A stretch of DNA of 50,702 nucleotides from positions 1-50,702 of IMG/VR virus record IMGVR_UViG_3300024339_000480; one strand, written 5' to 3'. Below the pieces are notes generated by a model. The model was not told where the DNA came from. It saw only the letters and a program-made list of their open reading frames with translations, and made no database searches. Positions 7,472 to 15,727 of this stretch are shown piece by piece. This stretch comes from a virus. The stretch's first letter is position 1, and each line of letters starts with the position of its first letter. Both the position numbers and the translations under genes were made by a program.

Positions 7472-8560
7472 TTAATTAAGACCAGCTAAACGTCTAAGGT
7501 CAATGACATTATCAGTTCTTTTGGTCTCTTTTTCTTTATTACCAGTTACAATCTTACTCTCAGTTAATGCTTGTTTTGCAACAGGCTTTTTAACTTCTTT
7601 ATTAGCAAGAACGGCTGGTAAGTACTTCTCAAAAGCGCCTTGTAAACGAGATGTTTGTACGCTTTCTAATAAATTATGCATAATTTCTGTTTTGTCTTCA
7701 TTTAGAGGACCTAACAGTTCATCCATAATCTTAGCACGATGATTACTTTCGGTAATCATACGTACTTCCTTATTTTTACTTTCAACTAGTACTTTTGCTT
7801 TACTAATTGTGTTTTTAGCTTCATTTAACTTCTTATCTTTAACTGCTACAAGATTATTTAATCTATGAACTTCTTTGCTTTCGTTTAGGTGTGTACCTAA
7901 AAATTCAGCGGCGAATGCTTCATAAATTTTACGTCCAAAGTTATTCTCACGAGCAACTTTGACATCTTCATGTAATTGCGATAATTCGTTATGTAGACTT
8001 TTAGTAACAGCATTTTTAACTTTAGCAGATGATTCTGTAATAAAGTTTTCTTTAAGAGCATTGAGTTTTTCTTTAGCTTCTGCAATAAGACGCACTTTAG
8101 ACTCAACTAAATCACGCTTATCTTCGGTGAACTCAACAATCTCTTTGGATAATGCTTTGCTAACAAAAGATTCCAATTTACTAAATCCTTCTGTTTGCAT
8201 TGTACGGTCTTTACGTAATTCTTTAATTTCCTCTGCCAACTTAGTAACCATAAATTCATTAAATTTTCTTGAATTTTCAGTCATTTTAGCTTGGAATTTG
8301 ACGCGATCTTCAGCTAAAGATTTTTTATCTTCGGCTATTTCCGCGACTTCATTAGAAAGTCCATCTGTTACCATTTTGTCTAATGCTTCAACCATAGTTT
8401 CCTTGTCATGATCGTACTTAATAGCGAACTCCTCGCGCAATTCAGTTTTAATCTCTTCGCGGGTTTCGATTACTTTTTTATCCCACGCTTCCTGAATAGC
8501 TAAACGAGTATCTTCGTTTACTAAATCACTCTCAAGTAAGGGTTTTAATGCATCTAACAT
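7472..8560 (-). CDS. 22: Prohead core scaffold protein, T4 gp22-like
   Basis: 362 residues, almost wholly charged and helical, with long coiled-coil stretches rich in K and E (KELRKDRTMQTEGFSKLE, VKDKKLNEAKNTISKAKVLV) and a C-terminal DNVIDLRRLAGLN. There is little sequence conservation in this family; the call rests on composition, length, and position between protease gp21 and capsid gp23 exactly as in T4. The protein fills the prohead core and is degraded by gp21 during maturation. The start ATG at 8560 follows AAGGAGAATAGAAA, a good ribosome site. Confidence 0.5.
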   Translation of the reverse strand: MLDALKPLLESDLVNEDTRLAIQEAWDKKVIETREEIKTELREEFAIKYDHDKETMVEALDKMVTDGLSNEVAEIAEDKKSLAEDRVKFQAKMTENSRKFNEFMVTKLAEEIKELRKDRTMQTEGFSKLESFVSKALSKEIVEFTEDKRDLVESKVRLIAEAKEKLNALKENFITESSAKVKNAVTKSLHNELSQLHEDVKVARENNFGRKIYEAFAAEFLGTHLNESKEVHRLNNLVAVKDKKLNEAKNTISKAKVLVESKNKEVRMITESNHRAKIMDELLGPLNEDKTEIMHNLLESVQTSRLQGAFEKYLPAVLANKEVKKPVAKQALTESKIVTGNKEKETKRTDNVIDLRRLAGLN

Positions 8561-8572
8561 TTTCTATTCTCC

Positions 8573-9202
8573 TTAAATTTTAAGATCCTTAATTAAAGAC
8601 ACTAGGCCTTTTTTTAAGTACCTTTGCGCTGTTAAACTTCCTCTTGCATCTGCGGCCACTTCTAACATTTTATGGCCATGCTCCATGTTTAACAACCCTT
8701 CATATATTACAGTGGGATAAGCTCCTGGAGCACTTGGCTGGGCAACTACATCCACAGTAACAATTTCAAAATCAGATACATGTCCATTAGATTCGTTAAC
8801 ATTACCACTTCCTCTACTAGACACGCCTAACTTCACACCTGCTCCTAACATAGTCTCTACTAACTGACCCATAGGAGTAGGCAAAATCTTCAATTTACCA
8901 AACCCGTTTGGTCCATCCATCCACATCTCTGTGATCATATGACTTACACGGTCTAAATTTACTTTTAAATCATCTGGATGGTCTAATTCACCTAACACGG
9001 AATAACCACCTGTAATTTGTTCGTTAATATTTTTTACTGCACTACCAATCTCATTGACTGGATAAACACGTTGGTTTGCGTTTTTTACATCCCCTTGAAT
9101 ACATAAACCTCTCATGAAAAGTGATTTTTTATCACCTTCTCCAGATCTCTCTAATATAATGTTAGCCGCATCAAACGATAAATTTTCTCTTAATAAAGTC
9201 AT
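8573..9202 (-). CDS. 21: Prohead protease, T4 gp21
   Basis: 209 residues from the ATG at 9202, chosen because it overlaps the upstream stop (TAATG) and has AGGAGAAGACGAATA before it; a TTG 27 bases earlier is less likely. The herpes-type serine protease fold shows in GELDHP (His75) and LGVSSRGSG (Ser128/129), with NANQRVYP near residue 42, as in other T4 gp21 proteins. It cleaves scaffold, core and capsid N-termini at x-x-Glu sites inside the prohead. It lies between the core proteins and scaffold gp22, in T4 order. Confidence 0.5.
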   Translation of the reverse strand: MTLLRENLSFDAANIILERSGEGDKKSLFMRGLCIQGDVKNANQRVYPVNEIGSAVKNINEQITGGYSVLGELDHPDDLKVNLDRVSHMITEMWMDGPNGFGKLKILPTPMGQLVETMLGAGVKLGVSSRGSGNVNESNGHVSDFEIVTVDVVAQPSAPGAYPTVIYEGLLNMEHGHKMLEVAADARGSLTAQRYLKKGLVSLIKDLKI

Positions 9203-9783
9203 TATTCGTCTTCTCCTTTCTTCTGCCAAAGCCGAGGATCCTTTTTAGGTTCGCTATCATTAGAATCATCACTAGAATCATCAGTGTCTGTTGTGCTATC
9301 AGGAGAACTAGTCGAACTAGAATCATATGCCTTAGCTTTTGGAGATGCCACAGGACTATCCGAATCCGTTGCAGATCCACTACTATCGCTTAGTCCTGTG
9401 CCATCTTCGGTGGCTGGGCTAACAGTAACATCTTTGTTTACTTCTGCATAAGGATTACTGCTATTCTCTGTAGGATCCGGTCCATTAAATGGATCATCTT
9501 CTGCTGTATTGGAGCTAGAATCTTGATTGGTTGGCTTTTCCTTGGTGAATCCGTTAGTACTTGGAATGTTTCCACTATAATTGTTATAAGTAGAATCTGT
9601 ATTAACATCACTTTCTTCGTCAGTTATAGGAGCATCTACACGTTTAAGCTCGACCTCCTCCTCTTTTAAATATTTTGCAAAGATACTCTCTTTTTTCTCA
9701 GCAACAATTGTATGAAGCAACGATTCTGCTTTTTCATGTTCTTCGTTAATAACGAATTCGATTAATTCTTTGAACTTATTCAT
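9202..9783 (-). CDS. Prohead core-type acidic protein, paralog 1
   Basis: 193 residues. The first ~40 residues (MNKFKELIEFVINEEHEKAE) are clearly related to the next gene upstream (MDKFEKLIEYVINDEDQKAE); the rest is a Ser/Asp/Thr-rich disordered tail. In T4 this position holds small acidic prohead core proteins (gp67, gp68) that are processed by gp21. I infer the same role from position, acidity and paralogy. The stop overlaps the gp21 start. The low-complexity tail diverges completely from the paralog's MD-rich tail, so the shared N-terminal helix is probably the functional assembly element. Confidence 0.5.
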   Translation of the reverse strand: MNKFKELIEFVINEEHEKAESLLHTIVAEKKESIFAKYLKEEEVELKRVDAPITDEESDVNTDSTYNNYSGNIPSTNGFTKEKPTNQDSSSNTAEDDPFNGPDPTENSSNPYAEVNKDVTVSPATEDGTGLSDSSGSATDSDSPVASPKAKAYDSSSTSSPDSTTDTDDSSDDSNDSEPKKDPRLWQKKGEDE

Positions 9784-9802
9784 ACGCTGTACCTAAAATA
9801 CC

Positions 9803-10621
9803 TTACGAAGTTAGACTCTTTTTATTTGTTCCCGAATCCTCACCTTTCTCTTTGGACTTCTTTACAGATTTTGGATTTGGCTTAGTAGTTGAGTTCATAC
9901 TCTTAGCAGTTGGTGCTTTGCGACCTTTGTCTTCTGCACTACTAGCCATTACTGGTGTAGCATTAACATTTTTTTTAGCTTTTGCTCCACCGTTATCAGC
10001 ATTTACGCCTTTTCTATTAACACCACCTTCTTCTGATGTTACTGGCTTTGGAGCTGGTTTTAAGTCAACGTTGTCATACATTGCTTTTTTGCTATATTTA
10101 CTTTCCATTTCAGGCTCTTCTTCAACGTCCATGTCCATGTCCATGTCCATGTCCATGTCCATTTCATTGCCAATGTCTGCATCCATGTCAAGATCAGCAT
10201 CTGCTTCACTATCCATTTCATCGCCCATTAGTTCATCAAACTCAGTCATTAGCTCATCTAACTTATCTTCTAAATCAACCACGCGATCCTCGAGATCTTC
10301 TTCGCTGTCGCTGTCCATGTCCATGTCCATTTCATTGTCTATGTCCATTTCATTGTCTATGTCCATTGGCTCTTCTTCGTAGTCCATGTCGTCGTCCAGT
10401 TCCATGTCTAGCTCGTCTCCGTTCATTCCATGTTCATCAGCTTCAACATCACCTAGGATCTCTTTTGGATCACGGTTGAATTGTTCATCCTCGATCTCTT
10501 CGTCCATTAGGTCTTCATAAATGTTACGACTCTTTTCGATTACAATCTCATGAAAGAGATCCTCGGCCTTTTGATCTTCGTCGTTGATCACATATTCAAT
10601 TAACTTTTCAAACTTATCCAT
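9803..10621 (-). CDS. Prohead core-type acidic protein, paralog 2, Met-Asp rich
   Basis: 272 residues. The N-terminal helix domain is shared with the neighbouring gene. An extremely acidic middle follows, with runs such as EMDMDMDMDMDMDVEEE and repeated EMDIDN, and a coiled segment LEDRVVDLEDKLDELMTEFD. The C-terminus is Lys-rich (KSMNSTTKPNPKSVKKSK), giving a strongly bipolar protein. It probably belongs to the prohead core and may condense or exclude DNA. A good ribosome site (ACGAGGAAATAAATG) precedes it. The Met-Asp runs are encoded by hexamer repeats and are likely to vary in length between relatives. Confidence 0.5.
   Translation of the reverse strand: MDKFEKLIEYVINDEDQKAEDLFHEIVIEKSRNIYEDLMDEEIEDEQFNRDPKEILGDVEADEHGMNGDELDMELDDDMDYEEEPMDIDNEMDIDNEMDMDMDSDSEEDLEDRVVDLEDKLDELMTEFDELMGDEMDSEADADLDMDADIGNEMDMDMDMDMDMDVEEEPEMESKYSKKAMYDNVDLKPAPKPVTSEEGGVNRKGVNADNGGAKAKKNVNATPVMASSAEDKGRKAPTAKSMNSTTKPNPKSVKKSKEKGEDSGTNKKSLTS
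10127..10162. repeat. Hexamer tandem repeat GTCCAT x6
   Basis: Six GTCCAT units encode the (Met-Asp)n run of the prohead core protein on the minus strand. A second cluster with an 18-base period lies at about 10310-10370. Being in frame, length changes would not break the gene. Confidence 0.5.
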
Positions 10622-10683
10622 TTTATTTCCTCGTAATTTGTGTTATATAAGAACACCGCAGAAGGCATTCTAATATTCGCTGT

Positions 10684-10713
10684 ATTATAATTACTATTTA
10701 CAACAACTTACAA
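10684..10713 (-). promoter_or_regulatory. Sigma-70-type promoter for the prohead core operon
   Basis: On the minus strand: -35 TTGTAA (10713-10708), 18-base spacer, -10 TATAAT (10689-10684). The predicted start is near 10677, giving a leader of about 55 bases to the ATG at 10621. It directly follows the terminator of the preceding gene. Confidence 0.5.
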
Positions 10714-10732
10714 AAAATGATAGTAAATGCAC

Positions 10733-10754
10733 TAAAAACAGTCAAAAACTGACT
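10733..10754 (-). terminator. Terminator-like hairpin after the 76-aa gene
   Basis: Minus-strand AGTCA / TGACT stem (5 bp, loop GTTTT) followed by GTTTTT. The stem is short, so termination is probably partial. It lies 28 bases after the stop at 10782 and just before the promoter at 10684-10713. The remaining bases of the 10622-10781 gap show nothing else. Confidence 0.5.
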
Positions 10755-10781
10755 ATTTCGGGTAGATTTTTCGAGAATTTA

Positions 10782-11012
10782 CTAAAATGCCGGAAGACCG
10801 GGCTCTTCGGTTGGTGCTGAATACTGTAACTGGATGTCACTTAATTTTTCTTTATGTTCGTAGTTTCTGATGTCATTCATCTGTCTTAGTTTATTAATTT
10901 GCTTTAAGGTAAGACGGGTTTTACGCAAATCATCTTTAGTGATTTGACTATTATCTGCTTCAAGATCCTGATAGCCTGGGATAGCTGGATCATATAATTC
11001 CATTAAGTTCAT
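10782..11012 (-). CDS. Conserved-looking 76-aa protein between portal and prohead core genes
   Basis: The sequence begins MNLMELYDPAIPGYQDLEAD, followed by a charged helix pair (KDDLRKTRLTLKQINKLRQM, IRNYEHKEKLSDIQLQYS) and ends in a Pro-rich tail. I do not recognise it by name. It sits between gp20 and the core proteins, where T4 has gp67, so it may be a small head-assembly or portal-associated factor. There is no ribosome site before the ATG; instead ATAAATA ends six bases upstream, so the transcript could be leaderless. The small size and good codon order make it a real gene. Confidence 0.5.
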   Translation of the reverse strand: MNLMELYDPAIPGYQDLEADNSQITKDDLRKTRLTLKQINKLRQMNDIRNYEHKEKLSDIQLQYSAPTEEPGLPAF

Positions 11013-11029
11013 ACTAATATTTATGCCGT

Positions 11030-13216
11030 TTACACCGTTCCTGGTGCTCCTGGTGCTGGGCTAACTGGTTTAGGCAATGGACCCATTTCGCCTTCTTCAC
11101 CGCCCATTTCTTCCATTCCAGCAAACTCATCGCTCATTGCAATATCACCTTCCATGTCACCTGGCATTATACCAACTCCACGAAGATCACCGCCTGCAGG
11201 TGAAATTTTCTCTTCAGCTGCATTCTCCTCTTTCCAGAGCTTCTCGTTTTCTTGCATCTCTTCTTCTGATAGACCAAGATAACGTTGTAACAGAAAACGC
11301 TTACTTAAATACGGGAATGCTTCTAACCCTGTAAATGAGCTGATTCTAGTTGCATCCAATTCACTCTCTCTATAACTAGCGAAGTTCTGCGGAGGATTAA
11401 ATTGTAAATCAAACAACCCAGCATCAATATTGAATCCACGGAACGCTAAAAACATCTTGAATTCTTTATTTAACGCTGGTATAATTGTATTTTGTAATCT
11501 TTTACAATACTCATTAAATCTATTCTCTTGAATAAGTGCTGTGCCTACTCGGCCATCGCTTATCGGATTCGAATTTTCATCAGGCCCTGTTGGTAAGTAA
11601 CTACTTGGCACACGCAAACCACGGGCTAATTTATTATTAAAATACTTTAAGTCATCTATTTGACCTAAATTTTCACCACCCGGTAAGGTATCTACTTTAG
11701 AACCACGCCCCTCACTCGTTTGAGGGAAAAAATAGTCTTCGTTTGTAGAGTTTTTAATAAAAATCCCAGACTCAATCGCAAACGTATGATGCTCATTATC
11801 TACGTTTAAACACCCTGTATTCATTATTTCTGCAAGATACTCTATCTTTACAACTTTATGATTATAAACTAACTCAGACGTCCTAAACTCTTCCTCATCC
11901 TTAATACCTTTACTATTCTTTCCTAACGATATTAAACTTTCATCTGTAATTAAGTCTTTTGCTTCTACGAACCTTTTACCTAGTACTGGGATTTTATGAT
12001 CTGGTGTGCATGTTAATGTTTCTCCATTATCTAAATGTATTTTTAGAACTTCTGCGTTTTTGCGTGTTTCGCCAGCCCATTTTATTTTACCAGGTACAAC
12101 TTTCCCAGATGCAAGATCTGCACTGTAAACCCAATTCTCTTTGTTATTTTTGTATTCAGCAATTATCTCATTTAATTTTAATGTTCTGCCATCCAATAAA
12201 GGAATTTTTGTTTTTAAGTCAATACATAACGGGTTATATGTAGCATCCAACATATTCTGCCCGCCACCTGCCTGTGTTGGAATCCTACGTTGATGAATTT
12301 CATTCTTAACTCGCTCAACAAAACTCATTGCCATATGACTTGGCATATTACCTACATCAATATAAAATACTCTACGCTCTGGCGCACGTTGAATTCTGTA
12401 GATTAAAACAGCATCCTCTAATAGTTCTTTTTGCTTATATACTTTAAATATATTTTCAAGCACACTTTGTCCGAAAGGCCATATAAAATCCAATCCTTCG
12501 GTTAAACTTAAATGTACAATATGTTTAGCATCTACTGTTGTTTCTTTTATGTTTTGACTAAATCGACCAGTTGTTTGATTTTGTGCCTGTGTAGATGACA
12601 TAGAATTAGTAGCATTATTATATCCACCGCCTGTTGGGGTATATACCATATCCTCTGTAGTTTTTTGCGCCACAGATAAATTCTCAAAGTTTGGGTTAAT
12701 ATCTAATATGACATATTGTTCCGGTGCTTTGCCGTCACTCTCATTTACGATAACCCTAGATACTTTGCTCATATCGATCCAGAACATTTCAAATGTTTCT
12801 GGATCTCGCAAAAAGACTTGATCTCCATACTTAATTGTATTACGGAATAATTTAAAAATTCTCTTATCAAACTGGTTTATCTTAACCCACTGATGTAATT
12901 GTTCTTTGAGAATTTTAATTTCGTTATCTGTTGGTTTTTCCTTAAAATCAAAGTTAAATGCAGTATTATTCTGTTTACTAATTTGAGTGCAAAACTCGGC
13001 TATAATATCCAGACAGGCATTAATTTCACTGTCCGCATCCATAGACTCGTATTGATTATAACGTTCAATTCTATTTGGATGCCCTGAATAAACTTCAGGT
13101 AATTTGCTTTGATAATTTCTAAATGCAAAATTACCACCTTTGCTGGAAGTAGCTCCGCTAACAGGGCTTAATTTGCCTGTTGTATCCACAGTTTTAAAGT
13201 ATTTTTTCCAAGACAT
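11030..13216 (-). CDS. 20: Portal protein, T4 gp20 family, interrupted by a mini-intein
   Basis: 728 residues, of which 569 remain after removal of the intein at residues 331-489. Extein features match gp20: MSWKKYFKTVD at the start, ESMDADSEINACLDIIAEFC (57-76), KYGDQVFLRDPE, LIYRIQRAPERRVFYIDVGNMP, then ATYNPL joined to STNEDYFFPQ, and LPGGENLGQIDDLKYF. The dodecameric portal nucleates prohead assembly and is the DNA gate. The C-terminus is Glu/Gly/Met/Pro-rich. The intein splits the strictly conserved NPL-STNEDYFF segment, so splicing must occur for a working portal. No ribosome site is seen; an ATAAATA element lies just upstream. Confidence 0.5.
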   Translation of the reverse strand: MSWKKYFKTVDTTGKLSPVSGATSSKGGNFAFRNYQSKLPEVYSGHPNRIERYNQYESMDADSEINACLDIIAEFCTQISKQNNTAFNFDFKEKPTDNEIKILKEQLHQWVKINQFDKRIFKLFRNTIKYGDQVFLRDPETFEMFWIDMSKVSRVIVNESDGKAPEQYVILDINPNFENLSVAQKTTEDMVYTPTGGGYNNATNSMSSTQAQNQTTGRFSQNIKETTVDAKHIVHLSLTEGLDFIWPFGQSVLENIFKVYKQKELLEDAVLIYRIQRAPERRVFYIDVGNMPSHMAMSFVERVKNEIHQRRIPTQAGGGQNMLDATYNPLCIDLKTKIPLLDGRTLKLNEIIAEYKNNKENWVYSADLASGKVVPGKIKWAGETRKNAEVLKIHLDNGETLTCTPDHKIPVLGKRFVEAKDLITDESLISLGKNSKGIKDEEEFRTSELVYNHKVVKIEYLAEIMNTGCLNVDNEHHTFAIESGIFIKNSTNEDYFFPQTSEGRGSKVDTLPGGENLGQIDDLKYFNNKLARGLRVPSSYLPTGPDENSNPISDGRVGTALIQENRFNEYCKRLQNTIIPALNKEFKMFLAFRGFNIDAGLFDLQFNPPQNFASYRESELDATRISSFTGLEAFPYLSKRFLLQRYLGLSEEEMQENEKLWKEENAAEEKISPAGGDLRGVGIMPGDMEGDIAMSDEFAGMEEMGGEEGEMGPLPKPVSPAPGAPGTV
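11750..12226 (-). mobile_element. Mini-intein (159 aa) inside the portal gene
   Basis: The insert starts at Cys331 (CIDLKTKIPLLDG, block A). It carries block B GETLTCTPDHKIPV with the Thr-x-x-His motif, and block F VDNEHHTFAIESGIFIKN, ending in Asn489 followed by the Ser490 nucleophile of the C-extein. Between blocks B and F there are only about 60 residues, too few for a LAGLIDADG or HNH homing endonuclease, so this is a splicing-only element. The penultimate residue is Lys instead of the usual His, which can slow Asn cyclisation. Both junctions were checked codon by codon (TGT at 12226-12224, AAC at 11752-11750). Confidence 0.5.
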
Positions 13217-13232
13217 ATCGGTTATTTATCGT

Positions 13233-15677
13233 TCACGCCCTAGCTACTTGCAGTATTTTCTGATTAACACCTATATTCTCTTTCATTGAATGTGCTATTT
13301 CAGTTAATTTGCTAATTTGTTGTTCCAGTAAACTCGTTTGTTGTGTAGTTTGACGCAATTCATTATCAGTACTAGCAACCTCTACTGGTTCTTTGCTAGT
13401 TTTTTCTATTACAGTCCTATCGATTGTTTGTGGTTTATATCCCGATAATGCTGTGCTAACATTAGTCGGTTGTTTTAATTGCTGTTCGACTGGGTCGGCT
13501 AACGATACTCGTTCTAGCTCTTTAGGTTTAACTGGCTGTGCTGGTAGCACATCAGTTGGTTGTTTTAATTCAACACCTGCGTCAATTACACTTTTGATTT
13601 GGTTAACTGCTTCCGGTGATAATGCTTTTTGCTCTTTAGGTTTAACTGGCTGTGCTGGTAGCACATCAGTTGGTTGTTTTAATTCAACACCTGCGTCAAT
13701 TACACTTTTGATTTGGTTAACTGCTTCCGGTGATAATGCTTTTTGCTCTTTTTCAAATAACGGCATACCCAATAGTCGCGACGTATGAGTTTGATCTGTT
13801 ACTAACGGGGTAGTTTTGAGGATATTAATAATATCATCTACTTTCTGATTTAGTATTCTAGCAGTATTACTAGTCGGATCCTTCTCGTTTGCAATTCCTA
13901 ACTGATTTAAGAAGTCGCCTATTCCTACTTGAGTAGAAAGTTGTTGATAAGCTATTTTAGCTCTGTCTTGGTCTCCATTGTATAAGTTAACTAACTGCGG
14001 TAATATAACATCTTTAACGCTAGTTGTTGTTGCATTTATTTGTTTTTCAACAATAGGTGCTAAATCTTTAATTTCATTCTGTATTGCTTCTAGTTCACTA
14101 GTTTTTAAATCGACTGCTTTTTTATTTTTATCGTGTATAGAGCCTTCTTTAGGCCCAAATGTTAATCTTGAGTTAGCTTGATTTGCCTCACGTTGTAAAC
14201 GTGCATTAGTTTCTTGTAGTGTCCTTAAACGAATCTCTTCGACTGTAAGTCGTCTAGTATATGTCTCCTTATCATCAGAAAAGACACCTGTTGTTAATGT
14301 GTTATTAATCCATGTTGTTAACTCCTTCATAGCCCAGGCCATTTTATCAATAGCAGTAGCGGCTAAATTTGAACTTAACATAAGTGTATTAATTTCATTA
14401 CCTGCTGTTTCTAAGTTCTTTTTAGCTTCGGCTAACGATCCAGTCATTGCATCCGAACCACCTGCTTGTGCTTTTTGCGCATTAATAACTTGTTGTTCCC
14501 ATTCGGCACGGTCTTGTATAGTTTTATTAGCAAAATCCATCTGTTCCGCAAACGGTATAAACGTAGATTGAGAATCACCCATAGCTAAACTTAAATTCCT
14601 TGCTACTCCTGCTGTTTGCTGTAATGCTGGTTGTAACTCACTAAACACATTATATGCGTCCTTTTGGCCGCTCTTCAACGCATTAATTAAACCAGCGGCA
14701 TCGCCGCTAGTAGATAAAAATACTTTTCGTGCGGCTTCACTATTAATAAAGCCTGTTGATATATCCCTAATGCCTTGTGCTAATGTTGGACTCATTTTAG
14801 CTAACATAACATTAAGACTTTGTAATTGTTGTGCTTGTTCTTGCTCCATGCCTGTTAATGCGGCACGGAATCTACCTTCACTTGCGGCACGTTCCATTTC
14901 TGCTTGTGCTTCTTTGCGACTTTGTCCTGTTAGTTTTGCAATAGCATCTAACTCTTTACCATATGCTATTGTGCCTTGCCTAATCTTCTCTTGATCTAGT
15001 TGTTGTAAAAAACCTAACCTCTTTTGTAATGTAGCGAATGTAGCGAGTGTCTCTCCGATTTCGTCTGTACTAAAACCTAAGTTTCTAAGTTCAGAATCAA
15101 GCCCTGCACGCATATCGCCCATAATAGTAGAGAATTGATCTGTTGCATCTGTAACAGATCCAGTAAGCATTGCTAACTTAGCGGCATTAGATATGACTAT
15201 CTTTTCAAAGGCAGCCATTGGCATACCAGAACGTTTAAGCTGATCTACGAATCCAGTAACACCTTCAGCTCCGATAGCACCAGCTTGACTCAAGCGTTCA
15301 AATGTTATAAACGCTTCGTCAAAACGCTCAATAGCAAACGAAGCAACATCAGCTAATCCTTCTGCAACCGAACCTATAGCTTTTCCAACAAACGGAATTT
15401 TATCAGCAAATGATCCTAACACACTTCCGGTTGTTTGTACAGCACTATTCAGTACACTAAAATTTGTATTACCACGGCCTAACTGCCCTGCCATTCCAGT
15501 CAACGAGGAAGCGGCACTTAGGCCTGCAGATTTTAGTCCATCTAAAGCGCCTGAACTAGTATTAGCGGCATTAGCTAATGTTTGTAATTGTCCAACAGTC
15601 GGACGCATACCATTGGATAAGGTTCTTGCGATATCATCCATTGCATTTTGTAAGTCATCTGCATTTATTTCAGCCAT
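13233..15677 (-). CDS. Tail tape-measure-like protein
   Basis: 814 residues. A helical Ala/Gly/Leu-rich N-terminal half includes hydrophobic segments (FADKIPFVGKAIGSVAEGLADVA near residues 90-115) and long predicted helices (EKIRQGTIAYGKELDAIAKL, KEAQAEMERAASEGRF), typical of tape measures. The C-terminal third holds a perfect 38-residue duplication and a final coiled coil (LLEQQISKLTEIAHSMKENI). Tape measures set tail length and later enter the host envelope. T4's equivalent is gp29, to which I see no direct similarity, so the call rests on composition, length and the adjacent divergent gp26 gene. The start at 15677 fits a late element 30 bases upstream. Confidence 0.5.
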   Translation of the reverse strand: MAEINADDLQNAMDDIARTLSNGMRPTVGQLQTLANAANTSSGALDGLKSAGLSAASSLTGMAGQLGRGNTNFSVLNSAVQTTGSVLGSFADKIPFVGKAIGSVAEGLADVASFAIERFDEAFITFERLSQAGAIGAEGVTGFVDQLKRSGMPMAAFEKIVISNAAKLAMLTGSVTDATDQFSTIMGDMRAGLDSELRNLGFSTDEIGETLATFATLQKRLGFLQQLDQEKIRQGTIAYGKELDAIAKLTGQSRKEAQAEMERAASEGRFRAALTGMEQEQAQQLQSLNVMLAKMSPTLAQGIRDISTGFINSEAARKVFLSTSGDAAGLINALKSGQKDAYNVFSELQPALQQTAGVARNLSLAMGDSQSTFIPFAEQMDFANKTIQDRAEWEQQVINAQKAQAGGSDAMTGSLAEAKKNLETAGNEINTLMLSSNLAATAIDKMAWAMKELTTWINNTLTTGVFSDDKETYTRRLTVEEIRLRTLQETNARLQREANQANSRLTFGPKEGSIHDKNKKAVDLKTSELEAIQNEIKDLAPIVEKQINATTTSVKDVILPQLVNLYNGDQDRAKIAYQQLSTQVGIGDFLNQLGIANEKDPTSNTARILNQKVDDIINILKTTPLVTDQTHTSRLLGMPLFEKEQKALSPEAVNQIKSVIDAGVELKQPTDVLPAQPVKPKEQKALSPEAVNQIKSVIDAGVELKQPTDVLPAQPVKPKELERVSLADPVEQQLKQPTNVSTALSGYKPQTIDRTVIEKTSKEPVEVASTDNELRQTTQQTSLLEQQISKLTEIAHSMKENIGVNQKILQVARA
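13517..13751. repeat. Perfect 114-bp tandem duplication in the tape-measure gene
   Basis: Two copies of a 114-base unit (13517 and 13631) plus the first bases of a third (13745) encode a 38-residue repeat running from EQKALSPEAVNQIKSV to AQPVKPK. The near-perfect DNA identity shows a very recent duplication, in frame, within a flexible Pro/Gln-rich part of the protein. Confidence 0.5.
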
Positions 15678-15706
15678 AATTTTTTCTACAATAAGTAAGT
15701 ATATTA

Positions 15707-15714
15707 TATTTATT
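15707..15714 (-). promoter_or_regulatory. Late promoter for the tape-measure/head operon
   Basis: Minus-strand AATAAATA lies 30 bases before the ATG at 15677, the same spacing seen at the other late elements in this window. It can also feed the portal and head genes downstream. Confidence 0.5.
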
Positions 15715-15727
15715 AAGATAAAAATGT

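Noticed and set aside
9203-9229. Upstream TTG start for gp21
   Set aside because: It would overlap the upstream gene by 28 bases and lacks the coupled TAATG and AGGAG that the ATG at 9202 has.
9852-10479. Long plus-strand open frames opposite the prohead core gene
   Set aside because: They are low-complexity mirror images (Ser-Met and Pro-Cys runs) of the Met-Asp repeats and have no ribosome sites.
13393-13788. Plus-strand frame opposite the tape-measure repeats
   Set aside because: It is a Cys/Gly-rich shadow caused by the 114-bp duplication on the other strand.
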